Source: Plasmodiophora brassicae | Lineage: Eukaryota > Endomyxa: Phytomyxea > Phytomyxea > Plasmodiophorida | Assembly: GCA_036867785.1 (NCBI GenBank) | Contig: CP145421.1 | Coordinates: 992,001 to 1,056,000, forward strand | Length of the DNA: 64,000 nucleotides | Reading direction: 5' to 3' | In this document: positions 28,066-39,248 of the stretch, piece after piece | Numbering within the stretch: position 1 is the stretch's first letter | How the letters are laid out: each line of letters opens with the position of its first letter | Made by a program: the position numbers and the translations under genes | The notes under the pieces: generated by a model | Told to the model about the DNA's origin: nothing | What the model saw: only the letters and a program-made list of their open reading frames with translations | The model's database searches: none

Positions 28066-30825
28066 CTGCCCGTCGGTGCAAAAAGGAAAGGTTTCGTCGA
28101 CATAGTCAATTTTGAGATAAGTATATCATCGGAAAGCTCTCGAACTGGCGAATCTGATGGTATAGTTTGTTTCGTTACGCTGGACATAGAAAGTGCTCAT
28201 ATTTGGTCGGAAACCCCTTGCCATAGTCAGTCCTCAGAGGACACCGTCACTAAATAAGGGCGGTCGCGGAGTGCGTGCTGGGACCGGCGGCGCTTCCTGG
28301 GCAGCAGGCGCGCAAAATGAACTTCTTGTGTGGCTGACAACGACTCCTGCATGACGGACGTCGGTAGCAAACGAGATCGTCGCAGCGACCTGGGGCGAGA
28401 TAACGATATGTCCTCCAACTCTGGCACTGTCCCTGACCCTATTGACTACGTTGATGCTGAAGAAGGTCAACCTGGTGCTGCCCGTGTCGACCTGGAGTCT
28501 ATCGCAACGTTAACGAGACCGAAGAAGCGCCAGGCGAACCCGTCGACATGGGTTCGAAACCAGAGACGTCGGAAAGCGTTCCCTGAGGTGACGTCTTGTG
28601 GATGCTCCCGAAAGTGTAGCGAGAGAATCGAACCTGGTCAGATTCAGTCGATGAGAGCAGCGTTCGGGTCGATGAATTGGCAGCAACAGCAGGAGTATCT
28701 CTGCGGACACATGACAAGGACCAGATCCTCCAAGGGCAAGCTACGTGTTCTGTACAACGTCGAACACACGATCGGCACAATCAACGTCTGTCGCAAAATG
28801 TTCATGATTGTGTTCAACATCTTCGATAAGCGGCTCGTATCGATACGTAAGCGCTTCACCGACCCCAACTTCTCCGGACAAATGAAACCCAGTACACGTG
28901 GCATGCATGGGAAGCAAAGGAAAGTCGACCCAATCGTTTTGGGAAAGATGCAAGCATTCATCGAAGGTGTTGTCCATTCAGAGTAATACCGTATTATTAC
29001 ATCTCAGTGCTTCGTGTGACACTGTTTCGTTAGAGGAACGCCAAGCCATTATTGCCGTGCCCATTGCAGTTCACCGGTCATTTACCTCCCATCTTCCGGC
29101 AGCGAGAGAGCGTTATATGATCGGTTTCTTCGACATGAATTCCCTGAGTGGTGGGCATATCAGTCCGCTCAGCAATCTGGATCTCCAAGCGATCAACCGG
29201 TCGTGCAGCTTCCCATGAAGCAGAAAACGTTCTTCGCACATTTCGCGAAACAGTTCGGCTACATTCGTTTCAGGAGGGCTAAGACGGACCAGTGTGAGAC
29301 ATGCGCTGTATTGGAAGAAGACCTGAACGATGCGAAAGCCAGGAATGACTTGGAGAACGTCGTTAAGCTGCAGAACACGTTGGAGAGCCATCGAGCTATC
29401 GCCGCGTTTGGTTATACTATGATGCGCCACGACCAGGAGATTTCCATGGAGCCGAATCCCGATTCCATGCAAACATGGACCACCATGACCTACGACTTCG
29501 AGCGGACGCTCTACGTGCCGAACCTGCCACTGAAGAAAGCCCGATTCGTTGATCAACTGGGAGTGTTCATTTTCGATATCCACTGCCCTTGGTGCCCAAC
29601 TTGCGATCATCATTGTTATGTGTGGAACGAGTGTGAAGGTTTGAGAGGACCTGATGAAGTGATCTCTACCCTCGAGAATGAGTTGTCTGCGGCGTTGCCT
29701 CCCAGTCGACGCGGCGGTGGCCTCATCCTGATCTCTGACAATTGCCGTGGACAGAATAAGAACCAATATGTAATGATGTGGGCTCACGAGCATACGTTAA
29801 GAGGCGGTCGCCACTACACTCATCGCCGAGTTGACCTCAAATTTCCAGTCGTTGGGCATACGTTCTTATCTTGTGACCGATTCTTCTCAAAAGTCGACGT
29901 GCAGTTCCGTAAACGCAAGGTGTATGTCCCAGAAGAAGTAGCAGAAGTCATTTCGGACGCCTTCACTGTGGGCCACAAGCCACGAGTCAGTAATGTTTCC
30001 TACCCGAACTTCTATACCTGGAAGGAGTACCTTGGACGGAAGTACACTGTCCTCAATCGCAAAGACATTGGAGCTTACCGTGGACAGCCGATCAAATTCG
30101 AGAAAGTTCGATGGTTCAGCTTCGGGGAAACCGATGGAGTATATCATCCAGGCGAACTGTGGTACCGGTATTCCTTCAGCAAGAACGAGCCATGGGGAAA
30201 GATACGGATAGACAAAGGGGAGGGTGAGTTGGGCATCCTGAAACGGAAATATGAAGGGCCCGTCATGCTTAATGCGATCAAAATGCAGTCCCTACATGAC
30301 TTGGCACGAGCGATTCCCTCGAAATATCGCCACAGGTTCCCCGCACCAGACACTGTGCTACTCCATGGCGCCAGAGCAGCAGTTGCCAGAAAGACCCAGG
30401 CGCGAAAGAACTTGCCAGCCTTGGCAACCTGAGTAAAAACACACCTTGTAGTCAGCTATATCGACTGAAACTGACGGCAACCATCACTGCATATGAGGAC
30501 TACCACACCGATACGTTGTTGACCACGAAGGCGCCGAGATGGAAAGGCGCCTGCCCAGCGATGACGGTGATGAGCATAGAGCAGCAGCATCGCCGATGTT
30601 CGCGATGAGAGAGTTGCCACAAGGAACGAGAACCTCGGGTCACACTGAATATCGCCTTTGCGTACGAAAGATCCTCACATCTTCGCTCGGTAACAGTTCC
30701 ATACCAGTCAGCTAAGGACGACGACAATCAGATTCCGCGATGGCCGAGCCCCGGGCAACCTTTGAACGCGATTTTCTCAAAATCGCCGTGGCGACGAAAC
30801 CTTTCCTTTTTGCACCGACAGGCAG
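28066..30825 (+). mobile_element. DNA transposon, Sola-like (DN.xGQNKN transposase), ~50-bp TIRs, 4-bp TSD
   Basis: Seen: termini CTGCCYGTCGGTGCAAAAAG.. form inverted repeats of about 50 bp (28066-28117 and 30774-30825). The outer 34 bp differ at one position and the inner part is weaker. Flanks are ACTT on both sides. One plus-strand transposase-like gene with a single intron lies inside. Known: Sola elements make 4-bp duplications and encode a distinctive DDE transposase; the DNC.GQNKN motif is shared with DUF7869-type proteins. Assignment to Sola is inference from TSD length and that motif. The flanks and intact gene suggest a fairly young copy. Confidence 0.7.
28330..30432 (+). CDS. Transposase-like protein of the Sola/DUF7869 type, two exons
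   Basis: Model: exons 28330-28982 and 29070-30432 with an 87-nt GT-AG intron in phase 2, giving about 671 aa. The join is supported because the related fragment at 53228 is continuous across that point (VIYMP.. versus VIYLPS.. here). Features: Lys/Arg-rich N-terminus; Cys-rich CGCSRKCSERI; QFGYIRFRRAKTDQCETC; a Cys/His cluster (HCPWCPTCDHHC); LILISDNCRGQNKNQYVM, with an aspartate likely in a DDE triad; then CDRFFSKVD and FYTWKEYLG. Known: this motif set occurs in eukaryotic DNA transposons and their domesticated relatives. It fills the element between the TIRs. Confidence 0.75.
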
Positions 30826-30829
30826 ACTT
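30826..30829 (+). repeat. Right 4-bp target-site duplication (ACTT)
   Basis: Matches 28062-28065. Confidence 0.65.
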
Positions 30830-30902
30830 ATGAACACCTGGCAATCAATCAAAGTCCGCACGGAGTCCGTGTGACAGCCCTCGCGAAACCCGAAAGTGAA
30901 AC

Positions 30903-32260
30903 ATGTCATCAGACTCGTCTAGTTATGAACAGCAACCTCCGTTCATCGGACTGGCTAGCTGCAACTTGGCAGACAGCCCGCATCATCGTCTGCTAGTTGC
31001 TTCGTACGCTTGTTGCGATTATCTCTGACGTGGGTACTGATACGACCACTGGATAGTCATGACGGCGACCTGGCAACTGTCCGCCAATTACTGGACGATA
31101 CGCTAACGGCGCCAGTCGACCTCGCTGCCCATGATCAGCATGGCAGGACAGCCCTAGGTAGATGTGCTGTCTCCGGTATGCGCTCCTCAGGCATCTGATT
31201 GCTCCGTGTCTCTTCTAGCACTTGCTGCTTGGCAAGGACATCTGGAGATTGTGCGTCTTCTTCTCGACCGGGGAGCGGCTTGGCATTCTCAAGACAACGA
31301 TGGTGTAACTTGCGGCGAATGTATGTTATGGCCCGCAGCGAAGCGTTCGGTGTGTCCCCACTAATGGGCCCGGCTTGCTCACAGATGCCATCCTGTCGGG
31401 TCATCGTGAGATCTACGACGAAGTTCTAAACGCTGGTGTTCGCAGCGAGCTTGTGCTGCGGGCCCTGCGTGCAGGTGATGACCCGGAGCCTTCCGCCGAG
31501 TACCTGCGTGGACATACCAGATACACGCCTGATGCGGTCGTCGACGATAGCAGCAACGGCGTCATGATGGCTTGGGAAACGCCCCTGATGCAGGCGCACG
31601 CCGCCGCCATGCAGTGTACCGGCAAGGACGTCCTGAACGTCGGCTTCGGCATGGGCATCATCGACGAGGCAATCCAGCAACTTCGCCCGGCCACCCATAC
31701 CATCGGTGCAATGCCTTGCCGAATGGCGGTGCGTGTGTGATTCTAACGGTTCACCTGCAGTGGAAGCGCACCCGGACGTGTACGCCAGGATGATCTCACA
31801 AGGATGGGCGCAGCGCCCTGGAGTCCGGATCGTGTTTGGCAAGTGGCAGGACGCCCTCCCGCAGCTGGGCACCTACGACGCCATCATGTTCGACAGTACG
31901 TATGCACCCTGTGTGGGTCTATTTGGCAACCCGCCAACTCAACAGCGGCTAGCGTTCGCCGAATCGGACTACGACCTGGGTGCGTTCCACGAGCAGCTGT
32001 TGGATTTGCTGCGCCCCGATGGCGTCTACACGTTCTTCAACGGTCTGGCAGCTACGAATGCGTTCTTCCACGACGTGTGCCGCGAAGTGACGCGCCTGTC
32101 GCTGGCCGACCTGGGCCTATCGGTCACGTACAGACCGATGGCAGTGAACGCCGCCTGCCCCTCCTGGTCACAGGTCAAGGATCGGTACTGGACGCTGGAC
32201 ACGTACCACCTGCCCATCTGCAGGTTCGAGACGGTCGCCATGGACGAATCGGATTTCTGA
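30903..32260 (+). CDS. RMT2: RMT2-type protein arginine N5-methyltransferase with N-terminal ankyrin repeats
   Basis: Model: exons 30903-31003, 31057-31157, 31219-31320, 31385-31705 and 31761-32260 (introns 53-64 nt), 374 aa. Splicing restores ankyrin motifs across three junctions (GRTALALAAWQGHLEIVRLLL; DNDGVTCGEYAILSGH). Next come YLRGHTRYTPD, VMMAWETPLMQAHA, the SAM-binding VLNVGFGMGIID (~183-194), THTIVEAHPDV, GKWQD and YTFFNGL. These are the conserved Rmt2 blocks. Known: Rmt2 makes delta-N-methylarginine on ribosomal protein L12 in yeast. The length is close to the family norm (~400 aa). It starts 77 bp after the Sola-like TIR and converges on ARPC3 (42 bp between stops). Confidence 0.93.
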
Positions 32261-32302
32261 AGCACGATGACATGTATATGCGGGGTGAGGGCAGGAACAG
32301 GG

Positions 32303-32827
32303 TCAGCAGGCCTTCATGTTCATGAACTGGCGCTTGCTGAACGCCATCCAGAATTTGTTGGCCTGGCCGTTGCTGTCGTAGACCCGTTCGAGGATGCGCT
32401 GGGCGCACTCCTCGCGAAGCTGGCGGAAGTAGGCGCGGAACGTATCGGCCTCGGCTCGGTTGGCCGGGTGCGTGAAGAACCCGCCCAATGTGAACCCGGG
32501 CTCGCCCGGGATCGAGAACTCGGCCTTGGAGAACGTGAACAGGTGCTTCGACCCGGACGCTTTGTCGGTGAACCGGGACAGCTGGCGCAGGCACTCGCCA
32601 ATGTACACGGTCAGGTAGACTAGCACGCGATCAGCGCCGCCGTCGACTTCGAACGATCGGAACAGGACGTTGGCCCGGAAGAAATTGATGGCTTCGTCGA
32701 TGATGTCGACGTCATCGGCGCCGGCCGACGGCGCCGGACCTCGTATCATGGTCTTCAGCGGCAGGATCGATGCACCGCAGACGGTCGGCGCCTGCTCATT
32801 CGTCAGCGTGGAATGGTAGACCGGCAT
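32303..32827 (-). CDS. ARPC3: Arp2/3 complex subunit 3 (p21-Arc)
   Basis: Seen: a single-exon 174-aa protein, the normal ARPC3 length. Family blocks are present in order: MPVYHSTL at the start, IRGPAP, DIIDEAINFFRANVLF, DRVLVYLTVYIGECLRQL, the invariant FSIPGEPGF, THPANRAE and FWMAFSKRQFMN at the C-terminus. Known: ARPC3 is a core subunit of the actin-nucleating Arp2/3 complex in the cytosol, bridging Arp3. It fits an actin-motile cell and the MyTH4 myosin further along. No introns. Confidence 0.97.
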   Translation of the reverse strand: MPVYHSTLTNEQAPTVCGASILPLKTMIRGPAPSAGADDVDIIDEAINFFRANVLFRSFEVDGGADRVLVYLTVYIGECLRQLSRFTDKASGSKHLFTFSKAEFSIPGEPGFTLGGFFTHPANRAEADTFRAYFRQLREECAQRILERVYDSNGQANKFWMAFSKRQFMNMKAC

Positions 32828-33071
32828 CGACGCGTCGCTCTATTGGTCCTGACCGCGCGACAACCGACGGGCTGAACCGTTTTGGATACGACGCCCTGTT
32901 GCCACCTAAAAATACGCACGGCCGACGCCCACCCCACCCGGACGCTATTTCGGGGACAGAACGAAGGTAGAGAGGGCTGCACGCCGAGCCTACCTACTGC
33001 TGCTGATCACTCACCGGGGGGCTACTGTTCGCACACTCGGGCAGCGGCGCGCAGTGCCCTGCGACCCCCTT

Positions 33072-34339
33072 TTACCAATGAAGCTGCCGATACCATGATC
33101 GAAGGTTGCACTTGAACAGGCTCCTTAGCCAGCTGGGCACAGGCGACAGCTGCGCGTGCTGCGCGTCGCGTGTTGACGCGTTCTGCAGCAATTGAAGAAC
33201 GTCGTCGTGGCCAAAGTGAGACGCGCATTGCAACGCTTCCATCTGGCTGATGCCGACTGCATCGACGATGACCCCGGGGGCGTCCAGCAGCAGCTCGACG
33301 ACGCGACGCCGTCCAGCGCAAGCCGCTTTGTGGAGCGGCGTCATACCGAATACGGTGCGCGCGTTTACATTGATACCGGGGGCAGCCAGAAGCAGCTGGA
33401 CGATCCGAATTTGCCCCCACTCCGACGCCCTGTGCAGTGCTGTCCACTGGCCCATTTCGCAAGCATTCACGTCCACGTCGGGGGCCTGTAGCAGCAACTC
33501 GACGGAGCGCTCGCAAAGGCTGGACACGGCAGAGTGCAGCGCCGTCCTTTGATAATTGTCGACCGCGTTAACGACAATGCCCGGGACCTTCAGCAACAAT
33601 TCCACAACGTTATAGTGCCTTCTGGTCGCCGCCCAGTTCAGCGGCGTCCTATGGCCGAGAGCGTCGCGGATATTGACATCAATGCCGGGTACATTCACGA
33701 GCAGATCGACGATCAGCTCCTCACCGCGCATGGCGGACCAGCACAGCAGACCCCACATGGGAACCCATCGTTCGACGTTGAGGAACGTGCCGTTGCCGCC
33801 GCCGACAAGGACATCGCGGACCCGGTTGACGATTGCCTTCTGCTCATCGGTTTTGGCGACCTGACCGAGTCGTACAATGCCGGGGACATTGTCCACGACG
33901 AACACATTCAGGTCCGAAGGCAGCTCGTCCCGCATGGAAGCGATATCACCCCAGGCCCGCTTCGACGATACGATGGCGGTCATCAGTGGCCGCATGTCGA
34001 GGAAATCGGCGGCAATCAGCAGTCGGCATTGGCCCTCAAGAGACGTCGTCCTCAGCCTCTCCCGGACCCATATTTGGGCAGCGCGGTTAACCTGTTGGTG
34101 AACACTCAGGAATCGTGGGCAGTACGTAAATCCCCATGCCGGCATACATCTGCGACTGCGGTTGTGTTGATGAAATCCACAACTGCCTCCAGCTCGGCTC
34201 TGGCAATATTGGACAGCGAAACGTTGCTGGCGTTGTCGCCAACGCAATCAACCAGGTCGCTCAGCAATCCGGAATGGGCAATGGCACGCGAAATCGGGAC
34301 AATGTGTACTGCACCGTCGCCGGAGCGAAGTGTCAGCAT
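33072..34339 (-). CDS. SKP1/BTB-like N-terminus fused to ankyrin repeats
   Basis: Model: exons 34339-34148 and 34091-33072 with a 56-nt intron in phase 0, about 403 aa. Residues 1-~110 resemble SKP1: MLTLRSGDGAVHIV, SGLLSDLVD, VDFINTT, then after the splice RAAQIW and SLEGQCRLLIAADFLDM, the last like SKP1's LFELILAANYLDI block. After a linker there are five ankyrin repeats ending near residue 360 (e.g. HRTPLNWAATRRHYNVVELLL, GMTPLHKAACAGRRRVVELLL). Known: SKP1 links cullin-1 to F-box proteins; ankyrins bind partners. Inferred: a cullin-adapter with a built-in substrate-binding domain. Some upstream codons are open, so the start is approximate. Confidence 0.75.
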
Positions 34340-34828
34340 CCCTACACGACCGCCGGACAGGGCGCTGACGATGACGAACGACGCGAGTGCCACAAGACGA
34401 CCGCGATTGCCGATGAACATGTTGCCTGTCCTGTTGCCGCTCAACGTCGGACTGCGGACGAGGGCAGGTGCCGGTAGGTTATGGATAACAAATATCAATG
34501 AACTCCTGAGCGCCCCCAAACAGGCAGGAACAGAGCAGGGCGGGTTTCAGAACGTCTTGCCGGTGCGGCGGTTCGGCGCGTCGATGCGGTTCGCGGGTTG
34601 TTGGTTGTAGTTGTACGTTGCCGCCGTGTGTGTTGGGGGGTACACGATGTGAACGACGGACGGCCGCCCCCCTGTCTTCTGGCCTATGAGAACGATGCGC
34701 AGTAGAGTCAGGTTTTTGCTGCGCGCCGGGGCCTCACCACCGTTGACAGCGACACGCGGAGGGTTTGCGCCTGACCTGTATCCGCCCGGCGACGTGACGC
34801 TGCCAGGCAGACGAACGCCGTCGCCGTC
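34340..34828. promoter_or_regulatory. Divergent intergenic region, likely shared promoter (SKP1-ankyrin / PMCA)
   Basis: 489 bp between two genes facing apart. No gene or obvious TATA box seen; the role is inferred only from layout. Confidence 0.3.
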
Positions 34829-37800
34829 ATGTCGTTCGCCGTGCGCATGGACTCGTTCAAGCGCCTGAACGTGCCCGTCGGCGGCGGCGACGAGGGCCCG
34901 GGTGAGTTCCTCGTGCGGCCGTGGATAGCGGCGCCGTCCGTCGGCCAGCACGTCTTCACATACGATGCCGACGACCTGCGCGCCATGACACGACGGGGCA
35001 ATCCGTCGCTGCTCGCCGAAATGGGTGGTGTACAGGTACGCCCTTTCCACGAACCTGTCTGTCTCACATGCCTAGACGTGCGCGTGTCACACAGGGTTTG
35101 GCAGCTGCCCTGCGATCCAACCTGAAAACAGGATTGCACAGTGACGAGTTCAGCACGCAGTTCGCCAAACGACGGTATCGCGTGCTCGTCACCCGTCTCG
35201 GTGAACGCCCCTCAGCGGCCGATTAGGGTGGCCTACGGGAGGAACGCCGTCGACAAGCCGCCATGCCCATCGTTCCTGAAACTGGCATGGCAAGCGCTCC
35301 ATGATCCGATGCTTGTCGCACTGTGCACGGCGGGGACGGTCTCGATGGGGATCGGACTGTATCGTGATCTGTCCAAAGGTGTCAAGGCAGTGGCGTCTCC
35401 ATTCGCAAATGTCCTGACTGCGATCCAGGATGGATTGAGGGTACTGCCATTCTTTTCGCAGTCGTTGCCGTTACCATTGTGGACGCGTGGAATAACTGGA
35501 GAAAGGTCCCCTGCCCTGCGCGTGAATCGATCGTGGCTGCGTGCTGATCTCATCATCGTCGTCATCGTACAGGAACGCCAGTTCCGGCAGATGGACGACG
35601 ACAAGGACAGGACATTCACGCTGGTGATGCGCAGTGGTGAGACCGTCCAAGTGGATAGCTCAGACGTTAACGTTGGGGACATTGTCATTCTTCGCAGCGG
35701 CTCGCTTGTGCCTGCAGACGGTAAACGCGCGCTGGGCATTTCGGTGCCCATACTATTCTGATGGTTCTGTAGCGGTCTTTGTGGCTGGTGATAATGTCAA
35801 ATGCAACGAGTCACAGTTGACAGGCGAGAACATCGCCGTCAAGAAGAATGCGCGGGTAACGACAACGTTGTAGCCATCGTCCATTCCACCTCTCACATCT
35901 GGCGCAGTCGCCCTTCGTGTTCGCTGGCACGGAAGTCGTTGACGGAGAAGGCCTCTTCATTGTGACCGCTGTCGGGATTCGTACCGAATGGGGACAGATT
36001 ATGGCGTCCGTGACGCAGGAGCGCCACCTGACGCCGCTGCAGATCAAGTTGGAGAAGTAGGTACGCAAGAAGCGCTCAGTGGGACGCATGCTTATGCGAT
36101 CGTACAGAATGGCGGCCAAGTTAGGGAAAGGCGGCCTCGCGGTTTCCCTGATTCTGTTCATCAGTCTGCTGTGCAAAGGTTTGCAATAGCGTGCAAGTGC
36201 TCATGAGCATTGTACTGACTGACACGGCATCGATCAATAGGTGCATACCAGCTGATTGGGGACGACTCCTATGACTTGTGGTCGGACATAACCAACGCTG
36301 TCATTATTGCAGTCACCATTCGTATGCGAGAATTGAGCACATGCGTAAATGCGGCGTTTGATTCGGCATGGTTACAGTCGTTGTGGCGATCCCTGAAGGC
36401 TTGCCTTTGGCGGTGACGGTCAGTCTGTCGTATTCGATGAAGGCCATGGTCAAGGACAATATATTTGTTCGTGTTTTATCGGCGTGCGAAACCATGGGCA
36501 ACGCGACCCAGATTTGCAGCGACAAGACAGGTACAAACCTTGGCCATATGCGGAAATCCTTCGTATCAAGCCACCCATGGACAGGAACCCTTACGCAAAA
36601 CCAGATGACGGTTGTTCGAGCGCTCGTTGTCGACCGCATATTCAATGTCCCAGGGCTGGAGCCGAACGTCTCTGCTGATGTCGCCCATCTAATCACGGAG
36701 GGCGTCGCTTTGAACTCAAAAGCACTCGTTGTATCTCAGGAGGTTACTTTCAGTTTCCACTGGCGCCTTTCGTTTGCTGAAACCGAGATTAGGGGCCCTT
36801 GTCCAAAATGGATGGTGGCAATCCAACCGAGTGTGCTCTCCTGCTCTGGGCTGTATCCGAGTTCCAGTGCGACTACGCCAGCTTGCGAGAACGCTTCCCT
36901 CTTGTAAAGGCATGGCCTTTCAATTCCATCGTGAAAAGGTCCGCGGTGCTGTTCCAGCCCAGCCCTCATGTCTGTCGGATTCATATTAAAGGTCAGCCAG
37001 GTACCTGTCAGGAAACGACATCGTGGATGAACCGTTGTGTTCTTAGGTGCTGCGGAGCAGGTCGTCGGCGCGTCACCTTTCGACAAAGACGCCTGTCGAA
37101 AAGTGCTATCCAGTGATGGGTCAGTATTGGAGCTGAGCGGATCGCTGCGGAGACGAGTTTTGGAACAGATCACGAGTATGACGCGAGAAGGTCTACGATG
37201 CATCGCCCTGGCCTACCAGGACGTGGAATGCCTTCCTGAAGAGCTAGCGGAAACAGATGATGTCAATGTGGACAATCTCGTGCTGATAGCCGTTTGCGGC
37301 ATGAAGGATCCCATTCGTCCAGAAGCGCCTATCTCTGTAGCCAGGTGCCAACGGGCAGGAGTGGTCGTCCGTATGGTGACCGGGGATCACGTTGATACCG
37401 CCACGTTCATTGCAAGGTGCGCAGTCGGGCTTCAACGGGAAGTAATTTGAACCAACCAACACCATTGCAGGGAATGCGGCATCGTCAGCAGCGCGAACGA
37501 TACGATCGTCACTGGTGACCAGTTCCGCTCCTGGACGGTGCGTGAAAAGTATTTAAACGTTCCGTCCATGCGGGTGTTAGCCAGATCTCGTCCTGATGAC
37601 AAAGAACAGCTTGTCCGTTTCTTGAGGGTATTTCCTTACCATTGTCGTGTTGACCAAAGCTGAGGGATCCCGTGCTGCCCTGCAGGAGCAGGGTGAAGTC
37701 GTTGCGGTGACCGGGGATGGCACTAACGACGCGCCTGCATTGGCGGCCGCTCATGTCGGGTTTTCGATGGGTCTGACGGGGTCCGACGTGGCCAAACGGG

Positions 37801-38901
37801 CTTCACACATTATCATCATGGACGACAACTTCGCATCAATTGTCAAAGCCATTATGTGGTACGCTGTCAATGTCAGATTTGTCTGTCTGCGCTTACGTTT
37901 TATGCACAGGGGCAGATCCTGCTTCGACAACATTCGGCGATTCGTCCAGTTTCAAACGACCGTTAACGTTGTTGCGGTCACGTTCGCCTTGATCGGGTCG
38001 TTCACCCAATTCGAAGTCCCGCTCAAGGCCGTTCAGCTTCTTTGGGTCAACCTTATCATGGACACGATGGCAGCCCTGGCCGTAAGTCTCGTTTTCGCTG
38101 GTCATTCTATATTCTAATTATCCTCGAAGCTTGGAACGGAAAAGCCGACTTTTGATCTTCTGAACCGCAGGTCGGGCGTACCTGCGTTGGCGGCTTGCGA
38201 TCGACCCTGACGTCATGTCGTGCAGGCCGTACCGGTTGAACGCCGCGCTTGTCAATTCGATCATGTGGAGGAACATCATATGCCAGTCCGTCTTTCAGCT
38301 CATCGTACTCGGATACCTGCTGCTGTACTTTGATCGAGGCGGTAGGATTCGCGTCCTACCCGGCGTGGTTGTCGTTCAACCGTTGCACAGACCGATCCGA
38401 GGCCGTAATGCTGACCATCGTATTCAACACATTCGTGTTTCTGCAAGTGTTCAACGAGCTGAATGCCCGGCTGGTCAACGTAGGCGGTATGCCGCTGCGG
38501 ATGTTGCATGACGGCTAAGGTGCCAAGTGACACATCGGCTTAGAGCATAATCCGTTTAGAGGCCTGTGCCGGAACCCAGTCTTTTTATCCGTCCTTGGCG
38601 GAACCGTCATTGTTCAGATCATTCTCGTGGAAGCCCTGAATGAGTTCGCGCAAACGGTTCCGTTGACATTATCGGACTGGGGCCTGTGCATCGGTCTCGG
38701 TGCACTGTCACTGCCAATCGGTACAGTCCGGTATGCGCGCGCATCTGCCGGCAAACCCGTTCACCTGTTTGTGCCGTCTGCTATCCAGGGTGTATCGTTT
38801 GCCGGTTGCCGGTTGCTGAGGACGAGAACGCGTTTCACCGGTCACTGGATCTGAACCCGGATTCCCCCGACTTTGACGATCTACACAAGACTACTGTATA
38901 A
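34829..38901 (+). CDS. P2B-type plasma-membrane Ca2+-transporting ATPase, 21 exons
   Basis: Model: exons 34829-35035, 35095-35174, 35227-35378, 35429-35505, 35573-35720, 35773-35855, 35908-36056, 36108-36178, 36241-36321, 36378-36530, 36585-36742, 36793-36991, 37047-37416, 37471-37627, 37686-37858, 37910-38081, 38130-38170, 38226-38341, 38391-38486, 38544-38720, 38789-38901. All 20 introns are 48-68 nt, frame-consistent, about 990 aa. Diagnostic sites: PEGLPLAV (~355), SDKTGTLT with the phosphorylated Asp398, KGAAE nucleotide-binding block, [11 protein letters not shown] (~704), and TM helices such as [15 protein letters not shown]. Known: PMCA/ACA pumps export Ca2+ using ATP. The N-terminus has no long calmodulin-binding extension; the C-terminal tail is short, so an autoinhibitory site is not evident. 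The last intron is the least certain. Confidence 0.9.
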
Positions 38902-39248
38902 CAAGCGACAGCGCCGAGTATATGCATAAAATATGCCCGCGTATGGTTCGCAGCTGCTGCTGCACTGTATCGGCAATGCACCAGTATGGCCCGACGAGGG
39001 TTCGCCGTTGGAGCCCCCGCATGACACCATGGCGATCGACCGGCGGTACTCGATCATGTCCTCGTGGTGCATCTATATCCGACAGTTGCTGGCTCCGGTG
39101 TAGGCAGTAGGCAGTACCTGGGGGACTGTCGACCACACCCAGCAAAGCGTTCCGCCGCCTCTGCCGCTATTGCGCGCGCAATCGACTGTTCGACGGCGAC
39201 ACCCGCGCAATCGCGTCCCGTGGCGTGTGAAGGCGCCAGCGCCATCCC
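38902..39248. other. Intergenic 347 bp; no gene supported
   Basis: Between tandem genes. Short open frames exist, but no homology is visible. It may include a 5' exon or UTR of the RING gene. Confidence 0.35.

Noticed and set aside
36057-36107. Apparent stop (TAG) in the calcium pump, suggesting a pseudogene
   Set aside because: Using the donor GTAGGT two bases earlier removes the TAG and keeps frame and the [14 protein letters not shown] alignment; the gene is intact.
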